This document shows, one piece after another, positions 7,079 to 14,813 of a DNA stretch of 15,622 nucleotides. The notes below the pieces were generated by a model. That model made no database searches. It was not told the DNA's origin and worked only from the letters and a program-made list of their open reading frames with translations. Origin of the DNA: Rhodoferax sp. (lineage in GTDB: Bacteria; Pseudomonadota; Gammaproteobacteria; Burkholderiales; Burkholderiaceae_C). The position numbers and the translations under genes were made by a program. The DNA lies in contig JAQSDS010000409.1 of assembly GCA_029946045.1 (NCBI GenBank), positions 1-15,622 on the forward strand, read 5' to 3'. Within the stretch, counting starts at the first letter, position 1, and every line of letters starts with the position of its first letter.

Positions 7079-7633
7079 ATGAGTTCATCCGGTATTAAAT
7101 CCCGCCTCGGCCATGCCCAATGGTCGCTCAAGCCACAAGACTTGGCTATGGCGTTCAAGCTGGTGTGTCTGGCGGGGCAAAAACTGCCCTACGCGACCTT
7201 GGCACAAGTCATGCACATGTCGCAGTTTGAGGCCCATGCCTGCATGGCGCGCCTCGCTGGCGCACGTCTCTTGGCCGAGGTGAATGATGCGCCTGCGTTG
7301 GTTATGGCTGCATTCCGGCCCATGGTGTTGTATGGTGCTGCTTATTTTTTTCCGGCAGTGCGCGGCGAAATCACCATGGGTTTCCCTACGGCCTATGGTG
7401 TTGAACCACTCAAATCCAAAGTGCTGTTTGCTGACGAGATGCCGCCCGTGTGGCCGCATGCAGATGGGCCGGTGCGAGGTAGCGCATTGTTGCCGCTTTA
7501 CCCCAAGCTGCCTTTGGCTGCGATGCAGGACCAGGCGTTGTACGAACTGCTGTCCCTGTTTGACGCGCTGCGTATAGGCCAGGCCCGTGAGCGTGAAATT
7601 GCCCGCAAGTTTCTGGAAGAAAGCTTGAACTAA
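7079..7633 (+). CDS. uncharacterised winged-helix-like protein, putative antitoxin/repressor partner of the downstream nucleotidyltransferase
   Basis: A 184-residue protein with a likely winged-helix fold at the N-terminus (about 17-66): WSLKPQDLAMAFKLV leads into the helix-turn-helix LAQVMHMSQFEAHACMARLAGARLL. A conserved-looking C-terminal part follows, with AAYFFPAVRGE, PPVWPHADGPVRGSALLPLY and YELLSLFDALRIGQARERE. I recognise this pattern from uncharacterised bacterial proteins encoded next to nucleotidyltransferases, but know of no assigned function. It is cytoplasmic, with no membrane segment. The stop codon overlaps the next start (TAATG, 7631-7635), so the two genes are translationally coupled, as in AbiEi/AbiEii-type toxin-antitoxin pairs. 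An ATG at 7043 would add 12 residues; 7079 is preferred because the operator and promoter lie between the two. No clear Shine-Dalgarno is visible. The antitoxin/repressor role is inference. Confidence 0.8.
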   Translation: MSSSGIKSRLGHAQWSLKPQDLAMAFKLVCLAGQKLPYATLAQVMHMSQFEAHACMARLAGARLLAEVNDAPALVMAAFRPMVLYGAAYFFPAVRGEITMGFPTAYGVEPLKSKVLFADEMPPVWPHADGPVRGSALLPLYPKLPLAAMQDQALYELLSLFDALRIGQAREREIARKFLEESLN

Positions 7634-8355
7634 TGGCAGCATTCAACAATCCCAATCTGGCGATTCTGGAGTTGGTGGCGCAGGCCCTTGGTCCCGTGTG
7701 TGAGAGCGTGATTTTTGTAGGCGGCTGCGCCACTGGCTTGCTGCTGACACAAGAGCGGCCTGACCGCATCCGAATGACCGAGGACGTCGACATCGTGGCC
7801 CACGCGTTGACAGTGCATGACTACCATGCGATCGAAAGCGCCGTGCGAGCACGAGGCTTCAGCAACGATATGCGACCCGATGCACCCATTTGCCGCTGGG
7901 TTTATAAAAGTGTCACCCTCGATTTGATGCCGACCGTGAAAGACATTTTGGGTTTCGCCAACCGTTGGTATCCACTTGCATTGCAGACAGCCGAGCTTGT
8001 GACTTTGCCCAGCGGCACGACGATCAAGCTCATTACTGCCCCGGTGTTCATTGGTACCAAGCTGGAAGCCTTTAAAGACCGAGGCAAAGATGCCAGCGGC
8101 AAGCCAGACTTTTTGGGTAGCCACGACCTTGAAGACATCATCACCGTGGCAGACCGAAGGCCTGAGTTGCTGGCGGAGTGCAAGGCCGCAGCATCCGAGT
8201 TGCGCGCTTATCTGGCCGCAGAATTCCAGGCCCTTTTTGCCAACCCGGAATTTGAACAAGCCTTGTCAGGCCATTTGCCAGGCGACGCGTTCAGTCAGCA
8301 GCGCACCAAACCCCTGGCCAAAACCTTACGCGAACTATCCAAGCTTTCAACATGA
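7633..8355 (+). CDS. DNA polymerase beta-like nucleotidyltransferase (AbiEii/AbiGii-like toxin candidate)
   Basis: A 240-residue protein with the hallmarks of a minimal nucleotidyltransferase: a glycine pair in IFVGGCATGL (27-36), the metal-binding pair D51-x-D53 in MTEDVDIVA, and a likely third carboxylate D97 in VTLDLMP. The helical second half contains KLEAFKDRG (143-151) and SHDLEDIITVADRRPEL (163-179), as in AbiEii-like proteins. AbiEii toxins modify RNA or protein targets using NTPs and are held in check by a winged-helix partner encoded just upstream; the arrangement here is the same. Translation is coupled on both sides: its ATG overlaps the upstream TAA by one base, and its own TGA overlaps the hsdM start (ATGA, 8352-8355). 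The fold is clear; toxicity and substrate are inference. Confidence 0.85.
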   Translation: MAAFNNPNLAILELVAQALGPVCESVIFVGGCATGLLLTQERPDRIRMTEDVDIVAHALTVHDYHAIESAVRARGFSNDMRPDAPICRWVYKSVTLDLMPTVKDILGFANRWYPLALQTAELVTLPSGTTIKLITAPVFIGTKLEAFKDRGKDASGKPDFLGSHDLEDIITVADRRPELLAECKAAASELRAYLAAEFQALFANPEFEQALSGHLPGDAFSQQRTKPLAKTLRELSKLST

Positions 8356-9845
8356 ACTCAGCCACCATCGTCCAGAAACTCTGGAACTACTGCAACGTGC
8401 TGCGCGACGACGGCATGAGTTACGGCGACTATGTCGAGCAGCTCACTTACCTGCTGTTCCTCAAGATGGCCGATGAGCGCAGCCAGCCGCCGTGGAATCA
8501 GCCCAGCCCTATTACCAAAGGCTTCGACTGGCCGTCGCTGCTGGCCAGGGATGGCGATGCGCTGTTTGACCACTATCGTCACTTGTTGGACGAGTTGGGC
8601 AAAGAGAAGGGCACAATTGGCCTGATTTTCGGCAAGGCGCAAAACAAGTTCCAGGACCCGGCCAAGCTGCGCCGTCTGGTGGTGGATCTGATCGACGGCG
8701 AGAACTGGTCGGCCATGGGTGCCGACGTGAAAGGTGACGCCTACGAGGGTCTGCTGGAAAAAAATGCGCAAGACACCAAGAGCGGCGCCGGCCAGTACTT
8801 CACGCCGCGCCCGCTGATTCAGGCCATGGTGGACTGCATTGCGCCCAAGCCGGGCGAGACCGTGTGCGACCCGGCCTGTGGCACCGGCGGCTTTTTGTTT
8901 GCCGCGCACAACCATGTGGCCGAGCACAACCCCAACCTGACGCGCGAGCAAAAAAAGCACCTGAAAGAAAACGCCTTGCGCGGCTGGGAACTGGTGCAAA
9001 GCACGGCGCGCCTGGCCGCCATGAACATGATGCTGCATGGCATTGGCTCCGACAAATCGGTGCCCATTGTGGTGGCCGACGCGCTGGCTGCCGACCCTGG
9101 CGAACGATTTGACGTGGTGCTGGCGAATCCGCCGTTTGGCAAGAAGAGCAGCACCATGATCACCGGGGCCGAGGGCCGGGTGAGTACCGAAAAAGACGGG
9201 ATCGAGCGCGACGACTTCTGGGCCACCACCAGCAACAAGCAGCTCAACTTTGTCCAGCACATCAAGACCCTGCTCAGGCAACACGGGCGCGCCGCCGTGG
9301 TGCTGCCCGACAACGTGCTGTTCGAGGGTGGCGCGGGCGAGACCATCCGCAAAAAGCTGCTGCACGAGTGCGATGTGCACACGCTCCTGCGTTTGCCCAC
9401 CGGCCTGTTTTACGCCCAGGGCGTGAAGGCCAACGTGATTTTCTTTGAGCGCAAGCCCGCCTCAGAGACACCCTGGACCAAAAAGCTGTGGATTTACGAC
9501 CTGCGCACCAACCAGCATTTCACCCTCAAGACCAACCCGCTCAGGCGCGAGCATCTTGATGAATTTGTCCAGCTCTACCACCCGGCCAACCGGCATGACC
9601 GCAAGGCGAACTGGTCAACCGAGACACCCGATGGCCGCTGGCGGGCGTATGACTATGCCGATCTGATAGCGCGTGACAAAGCCAGCCTGGACATTTTCTG
9701 GCTCAAGGACGACGCCCTGGCCGACAGCGACAACTTGCCACCGCCCGACGTGATTGCGCAAGAAATTGTGGATGACCTGGAAGCGGCGCTGGAGCAGTTC
9801 AAACTGATCGCAGGCGATTTGGCGGGCAGCGCAGAGACGGTTTAG
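8352..9845 (+). CDS. hsdM: type I restriction-modification DNA methyltransferase subunit HsdM
   Basis: The N6-adenine methyltransferase subunit of a type I system, which normally acts as M2S with HsdS supplying sequence recognition. The 497-residue product is full length. It has an N-terminal HsdM helical bundle (about 5-130, YGDYVEQLTYLLFLKMADE), the QYFTPRPLIQAMVDCI segment (148-163), SAM-binding motif I DPACGTGGFL (173-182) and catalytic motif IV NPPF (259-262). The remainder is the usual C-terminal region (VVLPDNVLFEGGAGETIRKKLL, then the LPTGLFYAQGVKANVIFF stretch). Its start overlaps the nucleotidyltransferase stop (ATGA), so it belongs to that operon. No hsdS follows: 34 bases after the stop comes the converging end of the ybdD-type gene. 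Without a specificity subunit elsewhere in the genome it may be inactive, yet the frame shows no decay, unlike hsdR and fic upstream. Confidence 0.96.
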   Translation: MNSATIVQKLWNYCNVLRDDGMSYGDYVEQLTYLLFLKMADERSQPPWNQPSPITKGFDWPSLLARDGDALFDHYRHLLDELGKEKGTIGLIFGKAQNKFQDPAKLRRLVVDLIDGENWSAMGADVKGDAYEGLLEKNAQDTKSGAGQYFTPRPLIQAMVDCIAPKPGETVCDPACGTGGFLFAAHNHVAEHNPNLTREQKKHLKENALRGWELVQSTARLAAMNMMLHGIGSDKSVPIVVADALAADPGERFDVVLANPPFGKKSSTMITGAEGRVSTEKDGIERDDFWATTSNKQLNFVQHIKTLLRQHGRAAVVLPDNVLFEGGAGETIRKKLLHECDVHTLLRLPTGLFYAQGVKANVIFFERKPASETPWTKKLWIYDLRTNQHFTLKTNPLRREHLDEFVQLYHPANRHDRKANWSTETPDGRWRAYDYADLIARDKASLDIFWLKDDALADSDNLPPPDVIAQEIVDDLEAALEQFKLIAGDLAGSAETV

Positions 9846-9872
9846 TCCCTGCGCTACGACTTGAAAATACCA

Positions 9873-9891
9873 GGCTGCCTCAGCAGCAGCC
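9873..9891 (-). terminator. weak hairpin at the end of the cstA-ybdD operon
   Basis: GGCTGC and GCAGCC form a 6-pair stem with a 7-base loop that contains the stop codon of the minus-strand gene. On that strand TGGTATTTTC follows, a short T-rich run a few bases from the stem. It could serve as a weak terminator for both converging operons, or be chance. Confidence 0.3.
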
Positions 9892-10089
9892 ACCCGAGCG
9901 GCCCGAGCCGTAGCGGGCTTCCTGGCGGTTCCTGAAAAACTCCAGCTCGGTCATGATGGGCTCGCCCGGATGGGTGATCCGCCGGTGTCTGACGTAGGTG
10001 GCGTAATCGGGTACGCCCACCATTTGCCGGGCGGCCTGCCCCAGGTACTTGCCTACCGTGGACAGGTCGTTGAAGAACAGGCTAGCCAT
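9880..10089 (-). CDS. YbdD/YjiX-family small protein associated with CstA transporters (DUF466)
   Basis: A 69-residue cytoplasmic protein with the family pattern GVPDYATYVRHRRITHPGEP, then MTELEFFRNRQEARYG, ending in a Gly/Ser-rich tail closed by two cysteines. Members are almost always encoded directly after cstA/btsT and are thought to assist the transporter; the precise role is unknown. The ATG lies inside the end of cstA, with an 8-base overlap (10082-10089), so translation is coupled. Some family members carry selenocysteine at the C-terminus. Here the residues are Cys-Cys followed by TGA, which I read as the true stop because read-through would give a long, unrelated tail. Confidence 0.88.
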   Translation of the reverse strand: MASLFFNDLSTVGKYLGQAARQMVGVPDYATYVRHRRITHPGEPIMTELEFFRNRQEARYGSGRSGGCC

Positions 10090-12142
10090 TGACCGGGATG
10101 GCCTGGTACGGTGTCTCGCAACTGGTTTGCTTACCGGTGCGCGAGGCCTTTACGCAGGCGATGACGGTGTAGTACAGCATGCTGACCACCACAAACATGA
10201 AAAACAGCGCCAGCGCAGCATCGAGCTGGTTGTTGTACACGATCTGTTGCATCTGGGCCAGGCTCTTGGCCGGTGCCAGCACCGTGCCCTGGTCGATGGC
10301 GGCCTGGAACTTGTTGGCCAGCGCGAGAAAGCCGATCTTGGGATTGGCATCAAATACTTTTTGCCAACCTGCCACCAGCGTGCAGATCAGCAGCCAGGAG
10401 GCCGGCAGAATCGTCACCCAGGCATATTTCTGGCGCTTCATCTTGAACAGCACCACCGTGCACAGCATCAGTGCGACACCGGCCAGCATCTGGTTGGAAA
10501 TGCCAAATAGCGGCCACAGGCTGTTGATGCCGCCCAGCGGATCAACCACGCCCTGGTACAAGATGTAACCCCAGGCGGCCACACACAGGGCAGTGGCAGT
10601 CAGGCTGGCAATCCAGGAATCGGTCCGCTTGAGGGACGGGATGAAGCTGCCCAGCAAGTCCTGCAGCATGAAGCGGCCGGCACGGGTGCCGGCATCGCAG
10701 GCGGTCAGGATGAATAAGGCCTCGAACAGGATGGCAAAGTGGTACCAGAAGGCCATCATGGCCTGGCCACCCATGATCTGCGAAAAGATCTGGGCCATGC
10801 CCACCGCCAGCGTCGGTGCACCGCCTGCGCGTGACAGGATGGTGTTCTCCCCGACGTCCTTGGCGGTCTGCAGCAGCACATCGGGTGTGATGAGGAAACC
10901 CCATTGCGAAATGATCTGGGCGGCGCTGTCGACATTGGTGCCGATGACGGCGGCGGGGCTGTTCATGGCGAAATACACACCTGGATCGATCACCGAGGCG
11001 GTCACCATGGCCATGATGGCCACGAACGACTCCATCAGCATGCCGCCGTAGCCGATCATGCGGGCGTTACCTTCGCTGTCGAGCAGCTTGGGCGTGGTGC
11101 CCGACGAAATCAGGGCGTGGAAACCGGACACGGCACCGCAGGCAATGGTGATGAAGATGAACGGGAACAGGCTGCCTGACCAGGCTGGGCCGGTGCCATC
11201 GATGAACTGGGTCACGGCGGGCATGCGCAGGTTGGGCGCCACAAACACCATGGCCAATGCCAGCCCGACAATGGTGCCGATCTTCAGGAAGGTGGACAAG
11301 TAGTCACGCGGCGCCAGCAACAGCCAGACCGGCAGCACCGAGGCGATGAAGCCATAGATGATCAGCATCCAGGTCAGTTGTTTGGCATCAAAGGTGAACA
11401 TCGGGCCCAGCACCGCGCTTTCGGCCACCTGGCCACCTGCCACGATCGAGGCAATCAGCAACACCAGGCCAATGACAGAAACTTCACCGATGCGCCCGGG
11501 GCGCAGATAGCGGCTGTAAACCCCCATGAACAAGGCAATCACGATGGTGGCAGCCACGGTAAAGGTGCCCCACGGGCTGGCAGCCAGCGCCTTGACCACG
11601 ATCAAGGCCAGCACGGCCAGAATGATCACCATGATGACAAACGTGCCGATCAGGGCAATCATGCCGGGCACCAGGCCCAACTCGGATTTGACCAGGTCGC
11701 CCAGTGAGCGCCCGTCGCGCCGGGTCGAGACAAACAGCACCATGAAGTCCTGCACCGCACCGGCCAGCACCACGCCGACGATGATCCACAGCGTGCCGGG
11801 CAGGTAACCCATTTGTGCCGCCAGCACCGGGCCCACCAGTGGGCCGGCGCCTGCAATGGCCGCAAAGTGGTGGCCAAACAGGACATATTTGTTGGTCGGA
11901 ACAAAATCCAGACCGTCGTTGTGGCGCACTGCGGGGGTGGCGCGGGTGGGGTCGATCTGCATGACCTTGTCGGCGATGTACAGGCTGTAGTAACGGTAGG
12001 CGACCAGGTAAATGGATATTGCTGCTGTGATGATCCACAACGAATTGATGGTCTCACCCCGCGACAGCGCCACGGTGCCCAGGGAAAATACCCCGATCAC
12101 CGTTAAAAGCGCCCAGAGGGCGTGCTTGGAAACAAGATGCAT
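10082..12142 (-). CDS. cstA: CstA/BtsT family carbon-starvation (pyruvate/peptide) transporter
   Basis: A large inner-membrane transporter of 686 residues; E. coli CstA and BtsT are 701 and 716. E. coli BtsT is a proton-coupled pyruvate importer, and CstA imports pyruvate and is linked to peptide use. Signature stretch: DFVPTNKYVLFGHHFAAIAGAGP (79-101), followed by LVGPVLAAQMGYLPG. Many hydrophobic segments run along the whole length (more than a dozen by eye), with ISSGTTPKLLDSEGNARMIGYGGMLMES in the middle. The start is supported by AGGAG five bases upstream of the ATG. The gene overlaps the ybdD-type gene and lies downstream of btsS-btsR on the same strand, separated from btsR by 203 bases that contain three BtsR-like repeats. 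This suggests induction by extracellular pyruvate through BtsSR. Whether it is functionally nearer to BtsT or CstA cannot be settled from sequence alone. Confidence 0.95.
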   Translation of the reverse strand: MHLVSKHALWALLTVIGVFSLGTVALSRGETINSLWIITAAISIYLVAYRYYSLYIADKVMQIDPTRATPAVRHNDGLDFVPTNKYVLFGHHFAAIAGAGPLVGPVLAAQMGYLPGTLWIIVGVVLAGAVQDFMVLFVSTRRDGRSLGDLVKSELGLVPGMIALIGTFVIMVIILAVLALIVVKALAASPWGTFTVAATIVIALFMGVYSRYLRPGRIGEVSVIGLVLLIASIVAGGQVAESAVLGPMFTFDAKQLTWMLIIYGFIASVLPVWLLLAPRDYLSTFLKIGTIVGLALAMVFVAPNLRMPAVTQFIDGTGPAWSGSLFPFIFITIACGAVSGFHALISSGTTPKLLDSEGNARMIGYGGMLMESFVAIMAMVTASVIDPGVYFAMNSPAAVIGTNVDSAAQIISQWGFLITPDVLLQTAKDVGENTILSRAGGAPTLAVGMAQIFSQIMGGQAMMAFWYHFAILFEALFILTACDAGTRAGRFMLQDLLGSFIPSLKRTDSWIASLTATALCVAAWGYILYQGVVDPLGGINSLWPLFGISNQMLAGVALMLCTVVLFKMKRQKYAWVTILPASWLLICTLVAGWQKVFDANPKIGFLALANKFQAAIDQGTVLAPAKSLAQMQQIVYNNQLDAALALFFMFVVVSMLYYTVIACVKASRTGKQTSCETPYQAIPVNG

Positions 12143-12245
12143 GTCTTCTCCTGGTGTTGGTTGATGTCCTGAACATGTCAGAACTTGCTGACCAGGGTGG
12201 CGCCATGTCGTGCAAGGCGTCAGCTTTCCTAGTCAGTGGGCCGGA

Positions 12246-12251
12246 AATGTA
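12246..12251 (-). promoter_or_regulatory. candidate -10 element of cstA
   Basis: TACATT on the minus strand would place transcription start near 12239. That puts the nearest BtsR-like repeat at about -46 to -53, a usual position for activation. No good -35 is visible, as expected for an activator-dependent promoter. Confidence 0.25.
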
Positions 12252-12284
12252 GCGGCATCGGCGGCGCTTTTGTGCGCTATCTGG

Positions 12285-12333
12285 CGAGTGGTTTCCAGCA
12301 GGATTAAGTGGTGCGTGCGCGCTGCCCAGCGGT
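12285..12333 (-). promoter_or_regulatory. three direct repeats matching the BtsR binding site
   Basis: On the minus strand, in order: ACCGCTGG (12326-12333), ACCACTTA (12305-12312) and ACCACTCG (12285-12292), separated by 13 and 12 bases. The E. coli BtsR (YehT) site in front of btsT is described as two direct repeats ACC(G/A)CT(C/T)A with a 13-base spacer. The spacing of 20-21 bases between starts equals two helical turns, as expected for LytTR dimers. The array lies about 143 bases before the cstA start and within 50 bases after btsR. Confidence 0.7.
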
Positions 12334-12345
12334 GCGCAAAAAACC

Positions 12346-13062
12346 TCAGCCGATGAGCAACTGGTCTTTCAGTTCGCGCAGGTAACGCCGGCTCACGGGC
12401 AGGCGCCGGGCACTGCGCGTGATGATTTCTGCGCTCCCGTTGTCCATCAATTCAATCTCGGCAACGTGGTTGAGGTTGACCAGATATTGCCGGTGGCAGC
12501 GCAGCAGTGGGGTGCGTTCCTGCAATATTTTGAGGGTCAGTTCGGTGATGCCCTGACGCTTGTCGGCCACCACATGCACGCCACTGAGGTCGGTGTGAAC
12601 AAATTCAACCTCATCGAGCGCCAACAAAAAGATGCGGTTCAGTGCCATGCAGGGAATATGCCGCAGCGCCGGAATCAAGGGCGCATGTGCCGGTTGCGAT
12701 GGCCGGGCGCCTGCACGCAGCCAATCCAGGGTTTTGGCAAGTCGTTGCGGGTCGATCGGTTTGAGCAGGTAGTCGGCGGCATGCTCTTCAAAAGCCTTCA
12801 GCGCGTGTTCATCAAATGCAGTCACAAACACGATGTGCGGCAAGGCGGCGGCCTCGATCATGCCCACCATTTCCAAGCCGCTCACGCGCGGCATCTGGAT
12901 GTCCAGAAACACCACGTCGGGGCGCAAACGGTGAATGGCCGCAATACCTTCCAGCGCGTTGCTGCACTCGCCCAGCACGTCGATGTCGGCATGGGCCGCC
13001 AGCAGCGCCTTCAGTTCGTCGCGCGAGGGCGCTTCATCGTCAATGATCAAGGCGCTTAGCAT
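12346..13062 (-). CDS. btsR: LytTR-family response regulator BtsR
   Basis: DNA-binding response regulator of 238 residues. The receiver domain (about 1-120) has the acidic pocket D8/D9/E10, phosphoacceptor D54 (VVFLDIQMP), T81 and K101 (LLKPID). The C-terminal LytTR domain (about 133-236) includes RCHRQYLVNLNHVAEIEL and ARRLPVSRRYLRELKDQL, very close to E. coli YehT/BtsR. On phosphorylation by BtsS it should bind paired ACC-type repeats; three such repeats lie just downstream, in front of cstA. The ATG lies inside the last codons of btsS, with a 7-base overlap (ATGCTAA), so kinase and regulator are translationally coupled. A run of six T follows the stop, after a short 4-pair hairpin, a weak terminator at most. 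Confidence 0.95.
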   Translation of the reverse strand: MLSALIIDDEAPSRDELKALLAAHADIDVLGECSNALEGIAAIHRLRPDVVFLDIQMPRVSGLEMVGMIEAAALPHIVFVTAFDEHALKAFEEHAADYLLKPIDPQRLAKTLDWLRAGARPSQPAHAPLIPALRHIPCMALNRIFLLALDEVEFVHTDLSGVHVVADKRQGITELTLKILQERTPLLRCHRQYLVNLNHVAEIELMDNGSAEIITRSARRLPVSRRYLRELKDQLLIG

Positions 13063-14762
13063 GCGGCACGCTCGTCTTCAATCGGCAAGCGGATGGCCAC
13101 GCGGGTCCAGCCATCGGGTTGGCAGGTGACATCAATGCCAAAGCCCGGGCCGAAACGCAGCTTGATGCGCCGGTCCACCAGGCCCATGCCCAGACCATCG
13201 CTGTCGGGCTTGGCCTGATACAAGCCGGCACTGTCTTCGACCACCACAGTCAATACCGCCCCAGCACGCCGGGCACTGATGACAATGGTGCCGGGCTCCA
13301 GCAACTGCGAGATGCCGTGCTTGATCGCGTTTTCAACAATCGGCTGCAGCGAAAAGGCTGGTAGCTGTAGCCCCAGCAGGTCCTCGGGCACATCAAAGCG
13401 CACGTTGAGCCGGTCGGAAAACCGGGCCAACTCGATGCGCAGGTAAGCATCCACATGTTCGATTTCATCCTTGAGCGTGGCATCGTTACCGGTGCGTTTG
13501 AGACTCTTGCGAAAAAATGTGGACAGATATTGCACCAGTTGCCGCGCCGACTCCGGGTCACGCCGGATCACGGCGGCCAGGGTATTGAGCGCATTGAACA
13601 GAAAGTGCGGATTGATTTGGGCCTGTAGCAGCTTGATCTCGGCCTGCGCGAGCAACTGCTTTTGCTCCTCGATGCGGCCGGACAGCAACTGGTTGGAGAG
13701 CAACCGGGCAATGCCTTCGCCCAGCGTGCGGTTCAGCGATGAGAAAAATTTGGTTTTGGGCTCGTACAACTTGATGGTGCCAATCACCCGGTTCTCACTA
13801 CCCCGCAGCGGAATCACCAGGCATGACCCGAGCTTGCAGTCCCTGGTCACCGAGCAGCAGTAGGGAACGGCCGCGCCATCGGCATAAACCACTTCGTTGT
13901 TGCGGATGGCCTGCAAGGTGTGCGCCGAAGAGATCGGCATGCCGGTCAGGTGGTGGTCTGCGCCCACGCCGACAAAACCCAACACCTTCTCGGTATTGGT
14001 GATGGCCACGGCGCCCACCCCGGTTTCTTCGCGAATGATGCCGGCCATACGCGCGCAGTTGTGTTCGTTGAAGCCCTGCACCAGCACGCCGACGGAGCGC
14101 TCGGCAATGCGCAGCGCTTTGGCAGAAAAGGCAATCGAGTACTTTTCCAGGGTTTCCTTGCGATCCAGAATCAGACGCATGAACAGGGCCGCGCCAAATG
14201 AATTGGTGAGCACCATGGGCAAGGTAATTTGGGCCACCAGATGGGCCGCTTGTTCGGCCGGTTTGGCGAGCAGCAAAATGATGCTCATCTGGCACAGCTC
14301 GGCCACCAGCGTGGTGCCAAAGGCAATTGCCGGATTGAGCAACAGGTGGGCCTTGTTACGGCGCAACAAATAGAAATGCAGGAAGCCGCCAATGAGTCCT
14401 TCGGTCACGGTGGATACGGCACAGGCCGTTGCTGAAAAGCCCCCCAGCGAGTAGCGATGCAGGCCACCGGTCAGACCTACGGCCAGGCCCACCAACGGGC
14501 CGCCCAACATGCCGCCCAGCACGGCACCAATGGCCCGGGTGTTGGCAATGGCGTCGTCAACCTGGAACCCGAGGTAGGTCCCCATGATGCAGAAGCCAGA
14601 AAAAACCACGTAGCACACCAGCCGGTCGGGCAAGCGCACGGTGACCTGCATCAAGGGCGAGAACAGGGGCGTCTTGCTGAGCAGGTAGGCTATCACCAGA
14701 TAGACGCACATTTGCTGCAGCAGGTCGCCAACGAGCGCGATGTGGTTGATCTCGGCCAGCAT
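13056..14762 (-). CDS. btsS: LytS-type sensor histidine kinase BtsS (pyruvate sensor)
   Basis: Inner-membrane kinase of 568 residues; E. coli BtsS has 561. The N-terminal 5TM-LytS domain (about 1-205) keeps the residues shown in E. coli to be needed for pyruvate sensing (R72, R99, C110, S113), here R76 (ANTRAIGA), R103 (LHRY), C114 and S117. A GAF domain follows (about 225-365; GVGAVAITNTEKVLGFVGVG). Then comes the His-kinase domain with H386 in NPHFLFN and the N-box ENAIKHG (477-483), and a glycine-rich GLGMGLVD (523-530) for ATP. The ATG at 14762 fits the E. coli N-terminus (LLQQMCVYLVIAYLLSKTPLF). The frame stays open to an ATG at 15278, but that extension runs through rsmE and is rejected. 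btsR overlaps its 3' end. Pyruvate as the signal is inferred from the conserved residues and the neighbouring cstA. Confidence 0.96.
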   Translation of the reverse strand: MLAEINHIALVGDLLQQMCVYLVIAYLLSKTPLFSPLMQVTVRLPDRLVCYVVFSGFCIMGTYLGFQVDDAIANTRAIGAVLGGMLGGPLVGLAVGLTGGLHRYSLGGFSATACAVSTVTEGLIGGFLHFYLLRRNKAHLLLNPAIAFGTTLVAELCQMSIILLLAKPAEQAAHLVAQITLPMVLTNSFGAALFMRLILDRKETLEKYSIAFSAKALRIAERSVGVLVQGFNEHNCARMAGIIREETGVGAVAITNTEKVLGFVGVGADHHLTGMPISSAHTLQAIRNNEVVYADGAAVPYCCSVTRDCKLGSCLVIPLRGSENRVIGTIKLYEPKTKFFSSLNRTLGEGIARLLSNQLLSGRIEEQKQLLAQAEIKLLQAQINPHFLFNALNTLAAVIRRDPESARQLVQYLSTFFRKSLKRTGNDATLKDEIEHVDAYLRIELARFSDRLNVRFDVPEDLLGLQLPAFSLQPIVENAIKHGISQLLEPGTIVISARRAGAVLTVVVEDSAGLYQAKPDSDGLGMGLVDRRIKLRFGPGFGIDVTCQPDGWTRVAIRLPIEDERAAC

Positions 14763-14813
14763 GGGGTCTTGGGTCTGGATAGTGTGAGTGAAGACGCTAT
14801 TATCCAGCTCCTC
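14763..14813. promoter_or_regulatory. divergent btsS/rsmE promoter region
   Basis: Only 51 bases separate the two start codons. TATTAT (14798-14803) faces rsmE and could be a -10 giving an almost leaderless message; its complement ATAATA faces btsS. Neither gene has a clear Shine-Dalgarno sequence here. Promoters must overlap each other or extend into the opposite gene. Confidence 0.3.

Noticed and set aside
6874..7158. Minus-strand 94-codon frame across the promoter region
   Set aside because: It crosses the AT-rich operator region and the start of the winged-helix gene and shows no recognisable motif.
8358..9380. Minus-strand open frame of 340 codons
   Set aside because: It is a shadow of hsdM, whose methylase motifs are all on the plus strand.
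9880..9882. TGA after Cys-Cys in the ybdD-type gene as a possible selenocysteine codon
   Set aside because: The two cysteines already fill the expected C-terminal positions; read-through gives a long unrelated tail and no SECIS-like hairpin is evident.
14457..14813. 119-residue N-terminal extension of the RsmE reading frame
   Set aside because: It is antisense to btsS; RsmE proteins begin with the MPRFY-like segment at 14814.
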